Shown here piece by piece: positions 27,316 to 37,530 of a DNA stretch of 64,000 bases. The stretch is from assembly GCF_002744735.1 (NCBI RefSeq), contig NZ_KZ319340.1, positions 310,001 to 374,000 of the forward strand, written 5' to 3'. This DNA comes from Marinobacter guineae. GTDB taxonomy: Bacteria; Pseudomonadota; Gammaproteobacteria; Pseudomonadales; Oleiphilaceae. Position numbers and translations under genes: made by a program. The notes below the pieces were generated by a model. It had not been told where the DNA came from. It searched no databases and was given only the letters and a program-made list of their open reading frames with translations. Within the stretch, counting starts at the first letter, position 1. Every line of letters begins with the position of its first letter.

Positions 27316-29781
27316 ATGCCCGGACTGCATCGTTTCACACACCTGCTGCATCTGCTGGAAGTGTGGATATTCAACAACCCCCGCAAGGTACTGTCGGTCA
27401 TATTCATACTGACACTGGCGTTTGCCCTGCGGATCCCCGGCCTGAAGATCTACACGGATTTCGCAGACCTGCTCCCCCAGCAACACCCGTACATTGAACT
27501 TCACAACAGCATCAAGGACAGCTTTGGTGGGGCCAACGTTCTGGTCGTGGGTGTCGAGTTCGAGGAAGGGGACATTTTCACCAATGAAAATCTCGCCCGA
27601 ATCGACCGTATTACCCAGGCGGTGGACAGCCTGCCCGGGGTCAACCACAACCTCGTTTCCAGTGTCACTCACCGGAATTCCCGGAAAATCTGGTTGACGG
27701 AAGTTGGCAGCATCAACTCCGAGCCCTACTACGACTCCACCAGCGGCGAATACTCGCAGCAGGCCCTGGATGCCATGCGTGCTGACGTAGCCGCCAACCC
27801 ACGAGTTTATGGTCCTCTGGTTTCGCCAGATCTCAGGATGGCACTGGTCAAGGCGCAGCTCATCGAAGGCAAGCTGGACTATGAGGCAACCTTTGCCCAG
27901 CTTCAGGAACTCCGGGCTGCAGAAGGTGGTGATGGCGTAACCATCTATGCCACCGGGCAACCGGTTCTCGTGGGCTGGGCCTATACCTATATGGACCAGA
28001 TCCTCCAGATCTTTATCTTCACAGTGCTGACCATGCTGGCACTGCTCATCTTCCACTTCCGTAAAGCGTACGGTGTGCTTATCCCCCTTGGAGGCGTTCT
28101 CATCTCCACCGTGTGGGGACTTGGGATTATCAGTGTACTTGGCTACAACCTGGACCCCCTGGGTCTGGTAATCCCCTTTTTAATTGCAGCGCGGGCCATG
28201 AGTCATGGCGTACAACTGGTCGAGCGCTACTATGCCGAAACCCTGGTGCTGGGTAGTGGCCCGAAGGCCGCAAAGGCCACCTTCGACAGCCTGTTCCGGC
28301 CGGGCTCTCTGGGGGTTGTCTCCGATGCCATCGGCCTGTCCCTGATCGCTATCGGCTCCATTCCCCTGAATACCCATCTGGGCATCTACGCCTCTCTCTG
28401 GGCAATCACCGTGGTGTTTACTGTCCTGATTGGTGTGCCTCTGCTGCTCTCCATTCTGCCAACGCCCGCAAACCCGGAGATTCGGGAAACCGCGTTGCGC
28501 CATATCGGCGCCAGCTGCTCCCGTACCGTTACCAGGCCCGGAGCTGCCCGGATCATTCTTGCAGTTGCGGCTATCTCGATGCTTGGCGGGTTGCTGGCCG
28601 CGTCCAATGTCCAGATCGGCGATTCAGAGCCAGGCTCCCCCATCCTATACCCGGACCACGATTACAACATCTCCTCCAGGGTGGTGAATGATCGTTTCCC
28701 CGGTTCGGAAGAGCTCTACATTGTTGCTGAGACCAGTGAGAAAGGCGGCCTCAAGCGTCCCGAGGTCCTCACAGCCCTCGCTGACCTCCAGGCCCATATG
28801 CTGCTGGATCCCGAAGTGGGTGGCAGCAAAGGCCTGCCGGATCTGGTCAAGCAGGTGAATCGCCTGATGCACAACGACGACCCACGCTGGTACCAGATTC
28901 CCCACGATGCCGGCTACGTGGGTGGACTGATGTTCACCTACATGGCCTCCAGCCCGGTACCCGGCGCTCTGGATGAGTTCAACGACACCGACGATCGCGT
29001 CGCCAACCTGGTGTTCTATTACAAGGATCGCCAGGGTGAAACCATCCGCCGCGCCATCCATATGGCCAAAGAGTGGATTGCCGAGAACGGGGACAGCGTC
29101 GAGGGCCTGACCATCCGGCTGGCCGGCGGTACTCTTGGTGTCGCCGCAGCCATGAACGAATCCGCATTCGAGACCAACGTGATCGTTTTGCCGCTGGTAT
29201 TCCTGCTCATCTTCGCCTTCGTGATGCTGTTCTACACCTCCTGGCATGCAGGGCTGATGATGCTGCTGGCCATGCTGTTTGCGACCACGCTGACCTATGC
29301 CTACATGGGATTGAACGGTCTCAGCATCGACATCAACACGGTGCCCGTTATAGCTGTCGGCATCGGTGTGGGCATCGATTACTCCATCTACATGATGGAC
29401 AGAATCCGGGAAGAAATGGCCAAGTGCGGAGACCTGAGAGAATCAGTCCGTCGCGCAATCTCAACCACCGGTATGGCTATCAGTTTCACCGCGCTGACCC
29501 TGATGGCCGGCATCATCATGTGGGTCATCTTCTCAAATCTTCGCTTCCAGTCCGATGCAGCACTGCTGCTATGCGTAATGATCGTCATCAACGGCTTAGC
29601 CGCCATGTTGCTCGTACCGTCCTGGGTGCTTGCCTTTAGACCCCGCTTTATCACCGACGTTTACGCCGATGAGGACGGAATCCTGCATTCGGATCAAAAC
29701 GAAACCAGATCAGCTCCATCCCCTGTTTTGGCGGCAAGACAGGACGATGGGTTTGTGACGGGAGCACCGTACCAGGCCTGA
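27316..29781 (+). CDS. MMPL/RND-family transporter (module 1)
   Basis: An 821-residue polytopic membrane protein in two halves, each with one helix, a large periplasmic loop and a five-helix bundle (about 230-390 and 620-790). RND-type segments include GLVIPFLIAARAMSHG and VIAVGIGVGIDYSIYMMD, typical of the MMPL/hopanoid-exporter group. Start has GAGGAT nine bases before it. With DUF1302 and DUF1329 partners it likely moves hydrophobic molecules such as lipids or (alkyl)phenols through the envelope; direction is unknown. Confidence 0.88.
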   Translation: MPGLHRFTHLLHLLEVWIFNNPRKVLSVIFILTLAFALRIPGLKIYTDFADLLPQQHPYIELHNSIKDSFGGANVLVVGVEFEEGDIFTNENLARIDRITQAVDSLPGVNHNLVSSVTHRNSRKIWLTEVGSINSEPYYDSTSGEYSQQALDAMRADVAANPRVYGPLVSPDLRMALVKAQLIEGKLDYEATFAQLQELRAAEGGDGVTIYATGQPVLVGWAYTYMDQILQIFIFTVLTMLALLIFHFRKAYGVLIPLGGVLISTVWGLGIISVLGYNLDPLGLVIPFLIAARAMSHGVQLVERYYAETLVLGSGPKAAKATFDSLFRPGSLGVVSDAIGLSLIAIGSIPLNTHLGIYASLWAITVVFTVLIGVPLLLSILPTPANPEIRETALRHIGASCSRTVTRPGAARIILAVAAISMLGGLLAASNVQIGDSEPGSPILYPDHDYNISSRVVNDRFPGSEELYIVAETSEKGGLKRPEVLTALADLQAHMLLDPEVGGSKGLPDLVKQVNRLMHNDDPRWYQIPHDAGYVGGLMFTYMASSPVPGALDEFNDTDDRVANLVFYYKDRQGETIRRAIHMAKEWIAENGDSVEGLTIRLAGGTLGVAAAMNESAFETNVIVLPLVFLLIFAFVMLFYTSWHAGLMMLLAMLFATTLTYAYMGLNGLSIDINTVPVIAVGIGVGIDYSIYMMDRIREEMAKCGDLRESVRRAISTTGMAISFTALTLMAGIIMWVIFSNLRFQSDAALLLCVMIVINGLAAMLLVPSWVLAFRPRFITDVYADEDGILHSDQNETRSAPSPVLAARQDDGFVTGAPYQA

Positions 29782-29824
29782 ACCCGGTACATCGCCCCAT
29801 TAAAACCTGTAACGAGGACATGCC

Positions 29825-31738
29825 ATGCAAACAACAATAAAAGGCCTGAGATTCTGGTGCTGCACCCTTGCGGGTAGTGCCGGCCTGGCGCTGTTACCAA
29901 TAACCACTGCAGTTGCTGCGGAAGATACCCGCGTCAACGGCTTTTACGAGAATGCGACCTACGGCCGGGAGGGAGTTGGCCTCTCCAAGTTCCGTAACAC
30001 CCTGCAACTGGAAGGCGAGAAGAAACTGGGAGACGTTGGCATTTTCAGCAATGTGTCCGTCAACGGCACCCTACGCGGCACCTATGACGGTGTCTACGAT
30101 CTGAACAAGGATGAATACGGACGCACCGCCGGGGGCTCCATCCTGCTGGAAGATACTGCGCCAGCGCCTAACCCCGCGGAATTTGTGCCTCACGGCGGCG
30201 GTATCGTGCCCACACCAAACTTCGGTTTTGATATCAATCAAAATCCGAACGACGGCATGATCGTGCTGGGTGAAAACCTGCACTCCCAGGATGGCGGCGT
30301 CGGTTTCGGCGTGCCGGTTCGGCCCTGCGATGTCGACGACCGGGGCTGTATTGATGACTACCTGGATAAAGACCTGAATGAGCTCCGCTTCCAGGAATTC
30401 AATGATCGGGCGGACTTCATCCGTGAGCTCTATGTCGATTTCGATCTGAACTTTGACAGCGGCAACGTGCTGAGTACCCGACTGGGTAAACAGCAGGTCA
30501 TCTGGGGACGGACAGACCTGTTCCGGGTACTGGATGTTATCAACCCGGTGGACTTTTCCCGCAATAATATCTATGACGAGCTGGAAGATATCCGTATTCC
30601 CATGTGGATTCTCCGTTCCGACTATCGCATGGGCCCCACCGAAGTGTTCGATGGCTTCGCATTCGACGATTTGAACTTTCAGGTGGTCTGGAACTTCGAT
30701 CAGTTCCGCCCCCATGATATTGGCCAGTGTGGCCAGCCCAACGTAATCCTGGACGCAGGCTGCTTCTTCCGCGGCATGAACAACCTCTGGGAGAACGGCG
30801 GTACCGTTGCCAACTTCGCCAACGGAAGCATTGCGACCGACTTTGGCCCGGGGCAGATCGGCATCCGCGAAGCCCACATGCCAAGCTGGAGCCTTTCCAA
30901 CACTCAGCTCGGCCTGAAGCTGGAAGGCGTTTACGGTGACCTGGGTTTCTCCCTGAACGCGCTGACCTATCGCTCCCAGCTGCCTTCACTGCGCGGCGGT
31001 ATTCCGGCTGAAAATGCCTTCACTGGAGATACCGCAGTGTGGCCAAGCCTGATCGCTTTCGATATCCACTTCCCCCGGGTCAACCTGGTGGGTGGATCAG
31101 TGGACTACTACTCCCAGGGAATTGATACCGTGTTCCGGGTTGAAACCGCTTACACCTCCGGTGAGGAGTTCGCCAACACCCTTCGTGAGAAGCTGTACTC
31201 CGAGTCCGATGTTGTGCGCTATGTGGTCGGTGCCGACAAGAACATCTTCATTCCCGCCCTGAACGAATATCAGGCCTTCCTGTTCTCCGGACAGATCTTC
31301 GGCCAGCACATTCTTGATCACGAGCGCGAGCAGCGCCTGCTGGGCGAAGCTGGCATTCCTGATTGGGAACAGAACTGGATTGCGACCCTGCTGATCAAGG
31401 GTTTCTACATGAATGGCCGCCTGAGCCCGCAGATCATTACCGCCCATGATGTCCGTGCCCAGGCAACTGCGGTTGCACCGTCAATCGAATGGCTGGTCAA
31501 CGACAACTTCAAGCTCACAGCCGGCGCGAACTTCAAAGTGGGCGATGGTGCCCGCAAATTCGACGATTGCCGTAGCTGTAACCCCTGGGACCCGTTCACC
31601 GCCGTCTACCCGGGCCAGCCTGCTGGCGAATCTGCCGGCCTGTCCGGTTATGAGCCACTCGGCCGCTTCCAGTCAGGCCCCATCGGCATGGCCCAGAAAG
31701 AAGACGAAATCCAGCTGACTGCACGTTACAGCTTCTGA
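29825..31738 (+). CDS. DUF1302 outer-membrane-type protein (module 1)
   Basis: A 637-residue protein with a signal peptide ending near TAVAA, followed by a beta-strand-rich chain. It contains the DUF1302-type block GKQQVIWGRTDLFRVLD, and the C-terminus ends in Phe (TARYSF), a hallmark of outer-membrane beta-barrels. Four Cys pairs in surface loops (CDVDDRGC, CRSC) are unusual for a barrel. CAAACAACAATAAAA follows the ATG directly, a possible Hfq/Crc site. It is proposed to be the outer-membrane part of the module. Confidence 0.85.
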   Translation: MQTTIKGLRFWCCTLAGSAGLALLPITTAVAAEDTRVNGFYENATYGREGVGLSKFRNTLQLEGEKKLGDVGIFSNVSVNGTLRGTYDGVYDLNKDEYGRTAGGSILLEDTAPAPNPAEFVPHGGGIVPTPNFGFDINQNPNDGMIVLGENLHSQDGGVGFGVPVRPCDVDDRGCIDDYLDKDLNELRFQEFNDRADFIRELYVDFDLNFDSGNVLSTRLGKQQVIWGRTDLFRVLDVINPVDFSRNNIYDELEDIRIPMWILRSDYRMGPTEVFDGFAFDDLNFQVVWNFDQFRPHDIGQCGQPNVILDAGCFFRGMNNLWENGGTVANFANGSIATDFGPGQIGIREAHMPSWSLSNTQLGLKLEGVYGDLGFSLNALTYRSQLPSLRGGIPAENAFTGDTAVWPSLIAFDIHFPRVNLVGGSVDYYSQGIDTVFRVETAYTSGEEFANTLREKLYSESDVVRYVVGADKNIFIPALNEYQAFLFSGQIFGQHILDHEREQRLLGEAGIPDWEQNWIATLLIKGFYMNGRLSPQIITAHDVRAQATAVAPSIEWLVNDNFKLTAGANFKVGDGARKFDDCRSCNPWDPFTAVYPGQPAGESAGLSGYEPLGRFQSGPIGMAQKEDEIQLTARYSF

Positions 31739-31753
31739 TAACGAGGAATCAAA

Positions 31754-33082
31754 ATGACTACGACAAAGAAGAAATCCGTTTTTCGATTGCTGATAGCAGG
31801 CTGTACAGCCGGCCTGATGTCGACAGCTCCCCTGGCTGATGAGGCAGTAATCACCAACTCGTTCTTCCCCTACAACAGCGAAACACCGAGCTTCGAGGGT
31901 CTGACGGCCGGAACGGTGATTAACCAAAACAATGTCGCCCAGTTCAAAGACGCCATTGATCCGGCATTCTACGGTTTTATCGAGAATGGCATGACTACCA
32001 TCACCGTAGGCGAAACCACCTCCTTCGATCTGCACCCCAACTACGTTGAAGCATCCCGTGCTTCCCTTGGCCAGGTTGCGCTCGGCGACGACGTAGGTGA
32101 GATCAGCGGCTGGAAGGCTGGCCGACCGTTTCCCGAAGAACCGGACGCCAACGACCCCAGAGCCGGCGAAAAACTGGCCTGGAACTACAAGTACGGCTAC
32201 AACTGGGGCGACAGCGCGGCCATCTACCCCTTCTACTGGAAGTATCGGGACATGGACTCCGGCAAAGTAGAGCGGACCATCAAGTTCAACTTTCACTTCC
32301 TGAACTACAAGGGCCGTGTAATCCAGGAACCGACACCGGAAATCACCCCGAACCCCTCCGACCTGTTCCGTGCTATTTACGTTCAGGTTCTGGACCCTGC
32401 CGATGTGCGTAATACCCAGTTGCTGATTCACCGGGCGGCGGATGATCTCAAGCGGGACAACTCCTGGCTTTATCTGGGCTTCCAGCGCCGGGTACGCCGT
32501 TTGGCCACAGGTCAGGTCACCGATGCGTTCCTCGGCTCTGATCTGATGATCGAGGATTTCGAAGGCTATAACGGTCGTATTTCAGACATGAACTGGACCT
32601 ACAAAGGTACTCGCTACATGCTGATGCCGTTCTACAACCACAATGACCTGACACTCGATTCCGAAACCCACAGCGACAGCGATGGTTACCAGGTTGTGTC
32701 GTTCAGTGGCCAAGGCGGTTGCTTCCCGGATATTACCTGGCAGCTGCGTAAGGTTTACGAGGTTGAGGCTGTTCCGGTGGATGAGAGTCATCCGCTGTCA
32801 AAGCGTGTTCACTACATGGATGCCCAGACTTTCACTATTCCCCGCACCGTGTCCTATGACCGCAAAGGCAGTTTGTGGAAGACCTTTACCATTGGCCAGG
32901 CACACCCTGACTACCACCTGCCGAAGAATAAAGGCAGCGGTGTTTCCATCGATGACAGCTTCAGCATGATCGATGTTCAGGCCAGCCACTGCACCACCGG
33001 CCAGTTCAAGGGTCAGGTTGATCCTGAGCTGTCTCCACCCCAGATGTTCAACGTTCAGCACCTCCGCGCAACCGGAAGCTGA
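31754..33082 (+). CDS. DUF1329 periplasmic protein (module 1)
   Basis: A 442-residue secreted protein with a signal peptide ending near APLADE. DUF1329 proteins are thought to have a LolA-like lipid-carrier fold and regularly accompany DUF1302 genes; the sequence shows no enzyme motif. Fifteen bases after DUF1302, then a strong terminator, so it closes the operon. Possible role: soluble carrier of a hydrophobic ligand between membranes (inference). Confidence 0.85.
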   Translation: MTTTKKKSVFRLLIAGCTAGLMSTAPLADEAVITNSFFPYNSETPSFEGLTAGTVINQNNVAQFKDAIDPAFYGFIENGMTTITVGETTSFDLHPNYVEASRASLGQVALGDDVGEISGWKAGRPFPEEPDANDPRAGEKLAWNYKYGYNWGDSAAIYPFYWKYRDMDSGKVERTIKFNFHFLNYKGRVIQEPTPEITPNPSDLFRAIYVQVLDPADVRNTQLLIHRAADDLKRDNSWLYLGFQRRVRRLATGQVTDAFLGSDLMIEDFEGYNGRISDMNWTYKGTRYMLMPFYNHNDLTLDSETHSDSDGYQVVSFSGQGGCFPDITWQLRKVYEVEAVPVDESHPLSKRVHYMDAQTFTIPRTVSYDRKGSLWKTFTIGQAHPDYHLPKNKGSGVSIDDSFSMIDVQASHCTTGQFKGQVDPELSPPQMFNVQHLRATGS

Positions 33083-33109
33083 TCCCGCGATCATCGTTGC
33101 TCCTCTATT

Positions 33110-33136
33110 GGGCTCGCTTTTGCGGGCCCCTTTTTT
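33110..33136 (+). terminator. Rho-independent terminator of module 1
   Basis: GGGCTCGC, TTTT, GCGGGCCC then C and six T: a stable eight-pair stem (one T-G pair) and T-run, 27 bases after the DUF1329 stop. Confidence 0.85.
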
Positions 33137-33157
33137 GGACTACTGAGGATATCGAAC

Positions 33158-33754
33158 ATGACCGATAACCCATCATCCACCAGCGAGCAAAGTTCATTGG
33201 ACCCCCTGACGGTTGTCGTCTCCCGGCGGGTCAAAAAAGGCAATCAGGAAGCCTTTGAGGCTCTGAGCAGTAAAATGACCGAACGGGCGTCCCGTTTTCC
33301 GGGGTATCTCGGTACCGCCATGTTTCGGCCCGCTTCGCCGGACGACCCGGAATACCGCATCGTTTTCAAGTTCCGGGATCGGGAAGCACTGGCGGCATGG
33401 GAAGCGTCCGAAGAGAGAGCAGAGTTGCTCGAGCAAATTGAGAGCCTGCTGGTACAACCGAGTGAGCGGGAAGTCACTTCGGGCATTGTCACCTGGTTTA
33501 CATTGCCAGGCCAGAACCCGGTCAAGCCGCCACCCAAATGGAAGATGACCATCGTCAGCTGGCTCGCGCTCTATCCGGCGGTCACTCTGGTGTTCATACT
33601 GTTTGGCGACTGGCTGGCACAGATACCGTTGTTAATCAGGACACTGATGGTGACGGTTGTGGTGATGGTTCTGATGAGTTATGTGCTGATGCCGAGAATG
33701 ACCCGGTGGTTTGCGTTCTGGTTGTTTCCTGACAAGAAACGAAGCAGCAGGTAA
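33158..33754 (+). CDS. Membrane-anchored antibiotic biosynthesis monooxygenase (ABM)-domain protein
   Basis: A 198-residue protein. Residues about 20-115 look like an ABM ferredoxin-like fold (VVVSRRVKKGNQEAFEAL...RFPGYLGTAMFRP), and two hydrophobic helices follow (about 135-155 and 165-185). Such fused ABM proteins are common but uncharacterised. It lies after the module terminator with its own GAGGAT site; the 16 bases before its start almost repeat those before the MMPL gene. Oxygenase activity is not assured. Confidence 0.75.
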   Translation: MTDNPSSTSEQSSLDPLTVVVSRRVKKGNQEAFEALSSKMTERASRFPGYLGTAMFRPASPDDPEYRIVFKFRDREALAAWEASEERAELLEQIESLLVQPSEREVTSGIVTWFTLPGQNPVKPPPKWKMTIVSWLALYPAVTLVFILFGDWLAQIPLLIRTLMVTVVVMVLMSYVLMPRMTRWFAFWLFPDKKRSSR

Positions 33755-33905
33755 CGTTTTGAAGGCTTGGCCTGCGCAGCTCTCCCGATTTCCAAGGTAC
33801 AGGGAGCGCTAAAAAAACGCCTTCCGTGGCCTCAGTTAGCTGATTATCCTATCAACCAGTGCGAACACAACTCTTGCTCAAGCATGAAACCAACGCGTTC
33901 ACTTA

Positions 33906-34217
33906 CTATTGGCACCGACGCTGGATTGGTTTCGCGATTTTGCCAATCACTTTCAGCGACAAGTCACTACGAGGCGTAATACAACAAGCGAGGACCTGGC
34001 GTCGCACCAGAGACTCTTCATCAACGTGGGCCTTGCTCATTGCCCGTGCCGTGAACTCGCCCTCAAGAACCTCCACTTTGCAGACCCCGCAACCACCACC
34101 GCGACAGCCAACCTGAATGCCTTTTTTTCCCGCACCAATCATGCACTCCAGAACGTTTTGGCCTGGGTGGCAGGTAAAATCCAGTTCCAGTTCCTCAAGA
34201 TGTACCCGATACCGCAT
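33906..34217 (-). CDS. dmpQ: Chloroplast-type [2Fe-2S] ferredoxin (operon 2)
   Basis: A 103-residue ferredoxin with Cys38, Cys43, Cys46 and Cys78/79. ATG 34217 is supported by AAGGAGG; the longer frame (34250) has no such site. Last gene of operon 2 and directly after the second catechol dioxygenase, which it presumably re-activates. Its position next to B' rather than between P and B is unlike operon 1. About 150 bases without a gene follow to the ABM gene. Confidence 0.9.
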   Translation of the reverse strand: MRYRVHLEELELDFTCHPGQNVLECMIGAGKKGIQVGCRGGGCGVCKVEVLEGEFTARAMSKAHVDEESLVRRQVLACCITPRSDLSLKVIGKIAKPIQRRCQ

Positions 34218-34298
34218 ATCGAGCCTCCTTCCTGTTATTGTTGTACTCAAAGGCCGGAACAGGCGCCTCTGAAGTGCCCCTGTTTCCGGGCCAATGTC

Positions 34299-35234
34299 TC
34301 AGGTTACTACGGTCAGAAAGCTTTCCCTGGCAATGTTGTCCTGAGAGAACTGAGCCGGGCCCATCTGGGAGGTATCCCAGGTCAGAGTCGGGGTATCCGG
34401 GTAGTGCACGTAACCGCCGGAAAAAACCTCATTGCGGTTTCCTGACGGATCGAAGTAATAGATTGTATTGCCTCGGGTAACGCCGTGGCGATTGGGCCCC
34501 ACGTCCACCGGTATCCGGTACTTCCCGATCATATCTGCGGCATGGATAACATCCGTGGCCGATTCAAGCAGGAACGATACGTGGTGGAATCGGCCGGGCT
34601 CCGGCTGGATCACAAACGCCACGTCGTGGGGTTTGGTGGAGCAGGTCAGGAACATCGCGAGTGAATCACGGCTCTCTTCATCCTCAATCCGCTCACTCAG
34701 GTCGAAATCAAAGACTTCCTGGAACAGGCGGCCGCACTCGTCGATATTCGGCCCACCAAGCAGGCAGTGATCCAGGCGATTGATCCGGAATCCCCTGATA
34801 ACCCCCTCATCCGGCATAACGCCCGGATTGCGGGTACCGAGGGTATTACCAATCTGCGCCTTCTCGGCATAAAGCTGCATCCGGTGTCCGGAGGGCAGGA
34901 AAAACTCAAGCCGGCGACCACTCTTTGGGTAAACCCCGGCATCTATCCGGGACACGTCCAGCCCGAACGCCTGAATTCTCGGTTCAAGATCGGTCAGAGT
35001 CTGATCGTCATAGACCTTGAAAGCCACGTAATCCAGACCGGCTTCATCGGCCTCCCGCAGAACAATGGAGTGGTGGTCATGCTCATCCCACGCCTTGCAG
35101 TAGATTTTCCGGTCTTCTTCATCACTCATAACCTCAATCAGGCCCATGCGATCCACGTAATGCGTGCGGGCCGCAGCCAGGTCGAGGACGCGTATGCAGA
35201 CTTCTCCGAGACGCAGAATTCCTCTGAGTGCCAT
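34299..35234 (-). CDS. Second catechol 2,3-dioxygenase of operon 2 (B')
   Basis: A 311-residue extradiol dioxygenase with iron ligands His156 (LDHCLLG), His218 (FHHVSF) and Glu269 (GNRNEVF). It is clearly diverged from the other two copies, for example MPDEG and YPDTPTL regions, so it may prefer other (longer or bulkier) alkylcatechols. AGAGGTGG precedes the ATG, and an ACAATAACAAG tract lies next to it. It sits beyond the G gene together with ferredoxin, suggesting a separately acquired B-Q pair. Confidence 0.92.
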   Translation of the reverse strand: MALRGILRLGEVCIRVLDLAAARTHYVDRMGLIEVMSDEEDRKIYCKAWDEHDHHSIVLREADEAGLDYVAFKVYDDQTLTDLEPRIQAFGLDVSRIDAGVYPKSGRRLEFFLPSGHRMQLYAEKAQIGNTLGTRNPGVMPDEGVIRGFRINRLDHCLLGGPNIDECGRLFQEVFDFDLSERIEDEESRDSLAMFLTCSTKPHDVAFVIQPEPGRFHHVSFLLESATDVIHAADMIGKYRIPVDVGPNRHGVTRGNTIYYFDPSGNRNEVFSGGYVHYPDTPTLTWDTSQMGPAQFSQDNIARESFLTVVT

Positions 35235-35302
35235 GTTCCACCTCTTGTTATTGTGATTCAGTGTTGATAGATCGGCTACAAAGAGAGCCTGGTTTCAGGC
35301 TC

Positions 35303-36367
35303 TTAACTTGCCACCGCTTTAAGCAATCCGCGTTCTTTCGCCATAGTCATGGCGGTATCGTCGATCATGTCTTCCTGGCCACCGATCATTTTCTTGCGAC
35401 CCAGTTCAACCAGAATGTCCCGTGCCGGAACGCCATACCGTTCAGCAGCACGTTTGGCTGGCAGCAGGAACGTTGAATACACGCCGGCGTAACCCAGGGC
35501 CAGGGATTCCCGGTCAACCCGGACAATATGGTCCATCATCGGAACGATGATCTCCTCGGCCACATCGGTCAGCTTGAAGACGTCAACGCCGGTTTCGATG
35601 CCCATCCGTTCACACACCGCAGCAAACACTTCCAGCGGCGTGTTACCCGCTCCGGCACCCAGTCCCGCCACCGATCCGTCGATGCGTGTCGCTCCGGCGT
35701 CAATGGCGGCAATGGAGTTGGCGATGCCCAAACCAAGGTTGTGGTGGCCATGGAAACCGATCTCCGTCTCCGGCTTGAGCACATTCCGAAGCGCCTCTAC
35801 CCGGGCCTTAACATCCGCCGGCAGCATATAGCCGGCGGAGTCGGTGATATATACGGTTTGGGCACCGTAGGATTCCATCAGTTTGCCCTGCTCTGCCAGC
35901 CCTTTCGGGTCGTTGAGATGGGCCATCATCAGAAAGCCGGTGGTGTCCATTCCGAGTTCCCGGGCACAGGCAATGTGCTGCGGCGAGGTGTCAGCTTCAG
36001 TGCAATGAGTTGCCACATGCACACTGCCGGCACCGGCCTGATAGGCCGACCTGAGCTCATCCATCGTGCCCAGGCCCGGGATCAGCAATACCGACACCTT
36101 CGCCTGTTTCATCTGCGAGGAGACGGCACCGATATATTCCTCATTGCTCGCCAGCGCAAAACCGTGCTGCAAGGAGTTACCACCCAGGCCTGCGCCATGG
36201 GTGACCTGCAGGTAGGGCACACCCGCGTCATCCATCGCGGTTGCCACCTTGACCATCTGTTCAACCGAAATCTGCTCACGCTTGGCGTGCATGCCGTCGC
36301 GAAGGCACATGTCGTGCAGGATTACTTTCCGGCCTTTCAGATCGCCGGGGATCATTGAATGGGTCAT
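35303..36367 (-). CDS. dmpG: 4-hydroxy-2-oxovalerate aldolase (operon 2)
   Basis: A 354-residue paralogue of operon-1 DmpG. LRDGMHA near residues 22-28 and the metal-binding HGHHNLGLG are present. Starts on the last base of the dmpF stop (TAATG), as expected for a channelling pair. It releases pyruvate and an aldehyde whose chain depends on the alkyl group. Confidence 0.94.
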   Translation of the reverse strand: MTHSMIPGDLKGRKVILHDMCLRDGMHAKREQISVEQMVKVATAMDDAGVPYLQVTHGAGLGGNSLQHGFALASNEEYIGAVSSQMKQAKVSVLLIPGLGTMDELRSAYQAGAGSVHVATHCTEADTSPQHIACARELGMDTTGFLMMAHLNDPKGLAEQGKLMESYGAQTVYITDSAGYMLPADVKARVEALRNVLKPETEIGFHGHHNLGLGIANSIAAIDAGATRIDGSVAGLGAGAGNTPLEVFAAVCERMGIETGVDVFKLTDVAEEIIVPMMDHIVRVDRESLALGYAGVYSTFLLPAKRAAERYGVPARDILVELGRKKMIGGQEDMIDDTAMTMAKERGLLKAVAS

Positions 36368-37281
36368 TACGCCACCTCCACGGGCTGGGGCTTGAACGTG
36401 CCCTCTATCATTTCCTGGGCGAACATCTCCGCCGTGCGGGTTGCTGCAGCTGTCATGATGTCCAGATTGCCGGCGTACTTGGGCAGGTAGTCGCCCAGCC
36501 CCTCAACCTCCATGAACACCGTGACTCGTTTGTCTTCGAACACCGGGCCATTAACCAGCCGATAGCCGGGCACGTATTTCTGTACTTCCCTGATCATCGC
36601 CAGCACCGATGTGGTGATGGACTGCTTTTCCGGCATTTCGTCGGTGAGGCAGGAGATGGTGTTGCGCATGATCATCGGCGGCTCGGCCGGGTTGATCACT
36701 GCCAGGGCCTTGCCCCGGCGGGCACCCCCCACCTTGGTCAACGCGTTGGAGGTGGTGTAGGTGAACTCATCGAGGTTGGCCCGGGTGCCCGGACCGATGG
36801 AGCGAGAAGCCAGAGTGGCGACGATCTCGGCATAGTCCACCGGTTGCACCTGTGACACGGCTTTGACGATGGGAATCGTTGCCTGCCCTGCACAGGAAAT
36901 CATGTTCACATTCATTTCGTACTTGTCGGTATGCTCTTTGAGATTGACCGGCGGCACACACAACGGACCGATGGCCGCCGGCGTCAGGTCGATCATCAGC
37001 ACACCCAGTGCGTTGAGTTTTCGGCTGTTTTCGGCATGGACGTAAGCACTGGTCGCATCAAAGGCGATCTGGATGCCGTCTTCTTCGACATGAGGCAGAA
37101 GACCATCAACGCCTTCCGCAGTGGTTTTCAGGCCCATCTCCTGAGCCCGTTTCAGTCCTTCCGATTCGGGATCAATACCCACCATCCACACCGGTTCGAG
37201 GTATTCACTGCGCTGGATCTTGTAAATCAGATCCGTGCCAATGTTTCCTGAACCGATCAAGGCACACTTTATCTTTTTCAT
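36367..37281 (-). CDS. dmpF: Acylating aldehyde dehydrogenase (operon 2)
   Basis: A 304-residue partner of the aldolase. GSGNIGTD at 10-17 binds NAD and Cys130 in SCAGQATIP is the nucleophile. Makes acetyl-CoA or longer acyl-CoA. It is followed by G and preceded by I, the order C-E-H-I-F-G seen in lap-type operons. Intact. Confidence 0.94.
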   Translation of the reverse strand: MKKIKCALIGSGNIGTDLIYKIQRSEYLEPVWMVGIDPESEGLKRAQEMGLKTTAEGVDGLLPHVEEDGIQIAFDATSAYVHAENSRKLNALGVLMIDLTPAAIGPLCVPPVNLKEHTDKYEMNVNMISCAGQATIPIVKAVSQVQPVDYAEIVATLASRSIGPGTRANLDEFTYTTSNALTKVGGARRGKALAVINPAEPPMIMRNTISCLTDEMPEKQSITTSVLAMIREVQKYVPGYRLVNGPVFEDKRVTVFMEVEGLGDYLPKYAGNLDIMTAAATRTAEMFAQEMIEGTFKPQPVEVA

Positions 37282-37284
37282 GAT

Positions 37285-37512
37285 TCAATCCTCTGCCTTG
37301 TTCAATTCCGCATCAGCGGCTTGCTGTGCCTTGAGGGCCGGAGCAACCCCCGCCACATAGAATTCTGCGCTCCGATGTTCCGTGATCAGAATCCGGACAG
37401 ACTCCGCACGGACGCCCAGGCTGGACGTGATCGCGTCGGTAATGGCCTTGGCCGCACCCGATTTCTGCTCGGTGGTGCGACCTTCCAGCAAATGCATTTC
37501 GATAATGGGCAT
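37285..37512 (-). CDS. dmpI: 4-oxalocrotonate tautomerase (operon 2)
   Basis: A 75-residue tautomerase with N-terminal Pro (PIIEMHLLEGR) and LLEGRTTEQK. It is twelve residues longer than operon-1 DmpI because of a charged C-terminal tail. AAGGAGCAGG precedes the ATG, with an AATAACAAAAAA tract upstream. Lies between H and F. Confidence 0.92.
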   Translation of the reverse strand: MPIIEMHLLEGRTTEQKSGAAKAITDAITSSLGVRAESVRILITEHRSAEFYVAGVAPALKAQQAADAELNKAED

Positions 37513-37530
37513 GATCCTGCTCCTTTTTTG

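Noticed and set aside
33755..33905. A small gene between the ABM gene and operon 2 ferredoxin
   Set aside because: Short open frames here have no ribosome-binding site or recognisable product; treated as intergenic.
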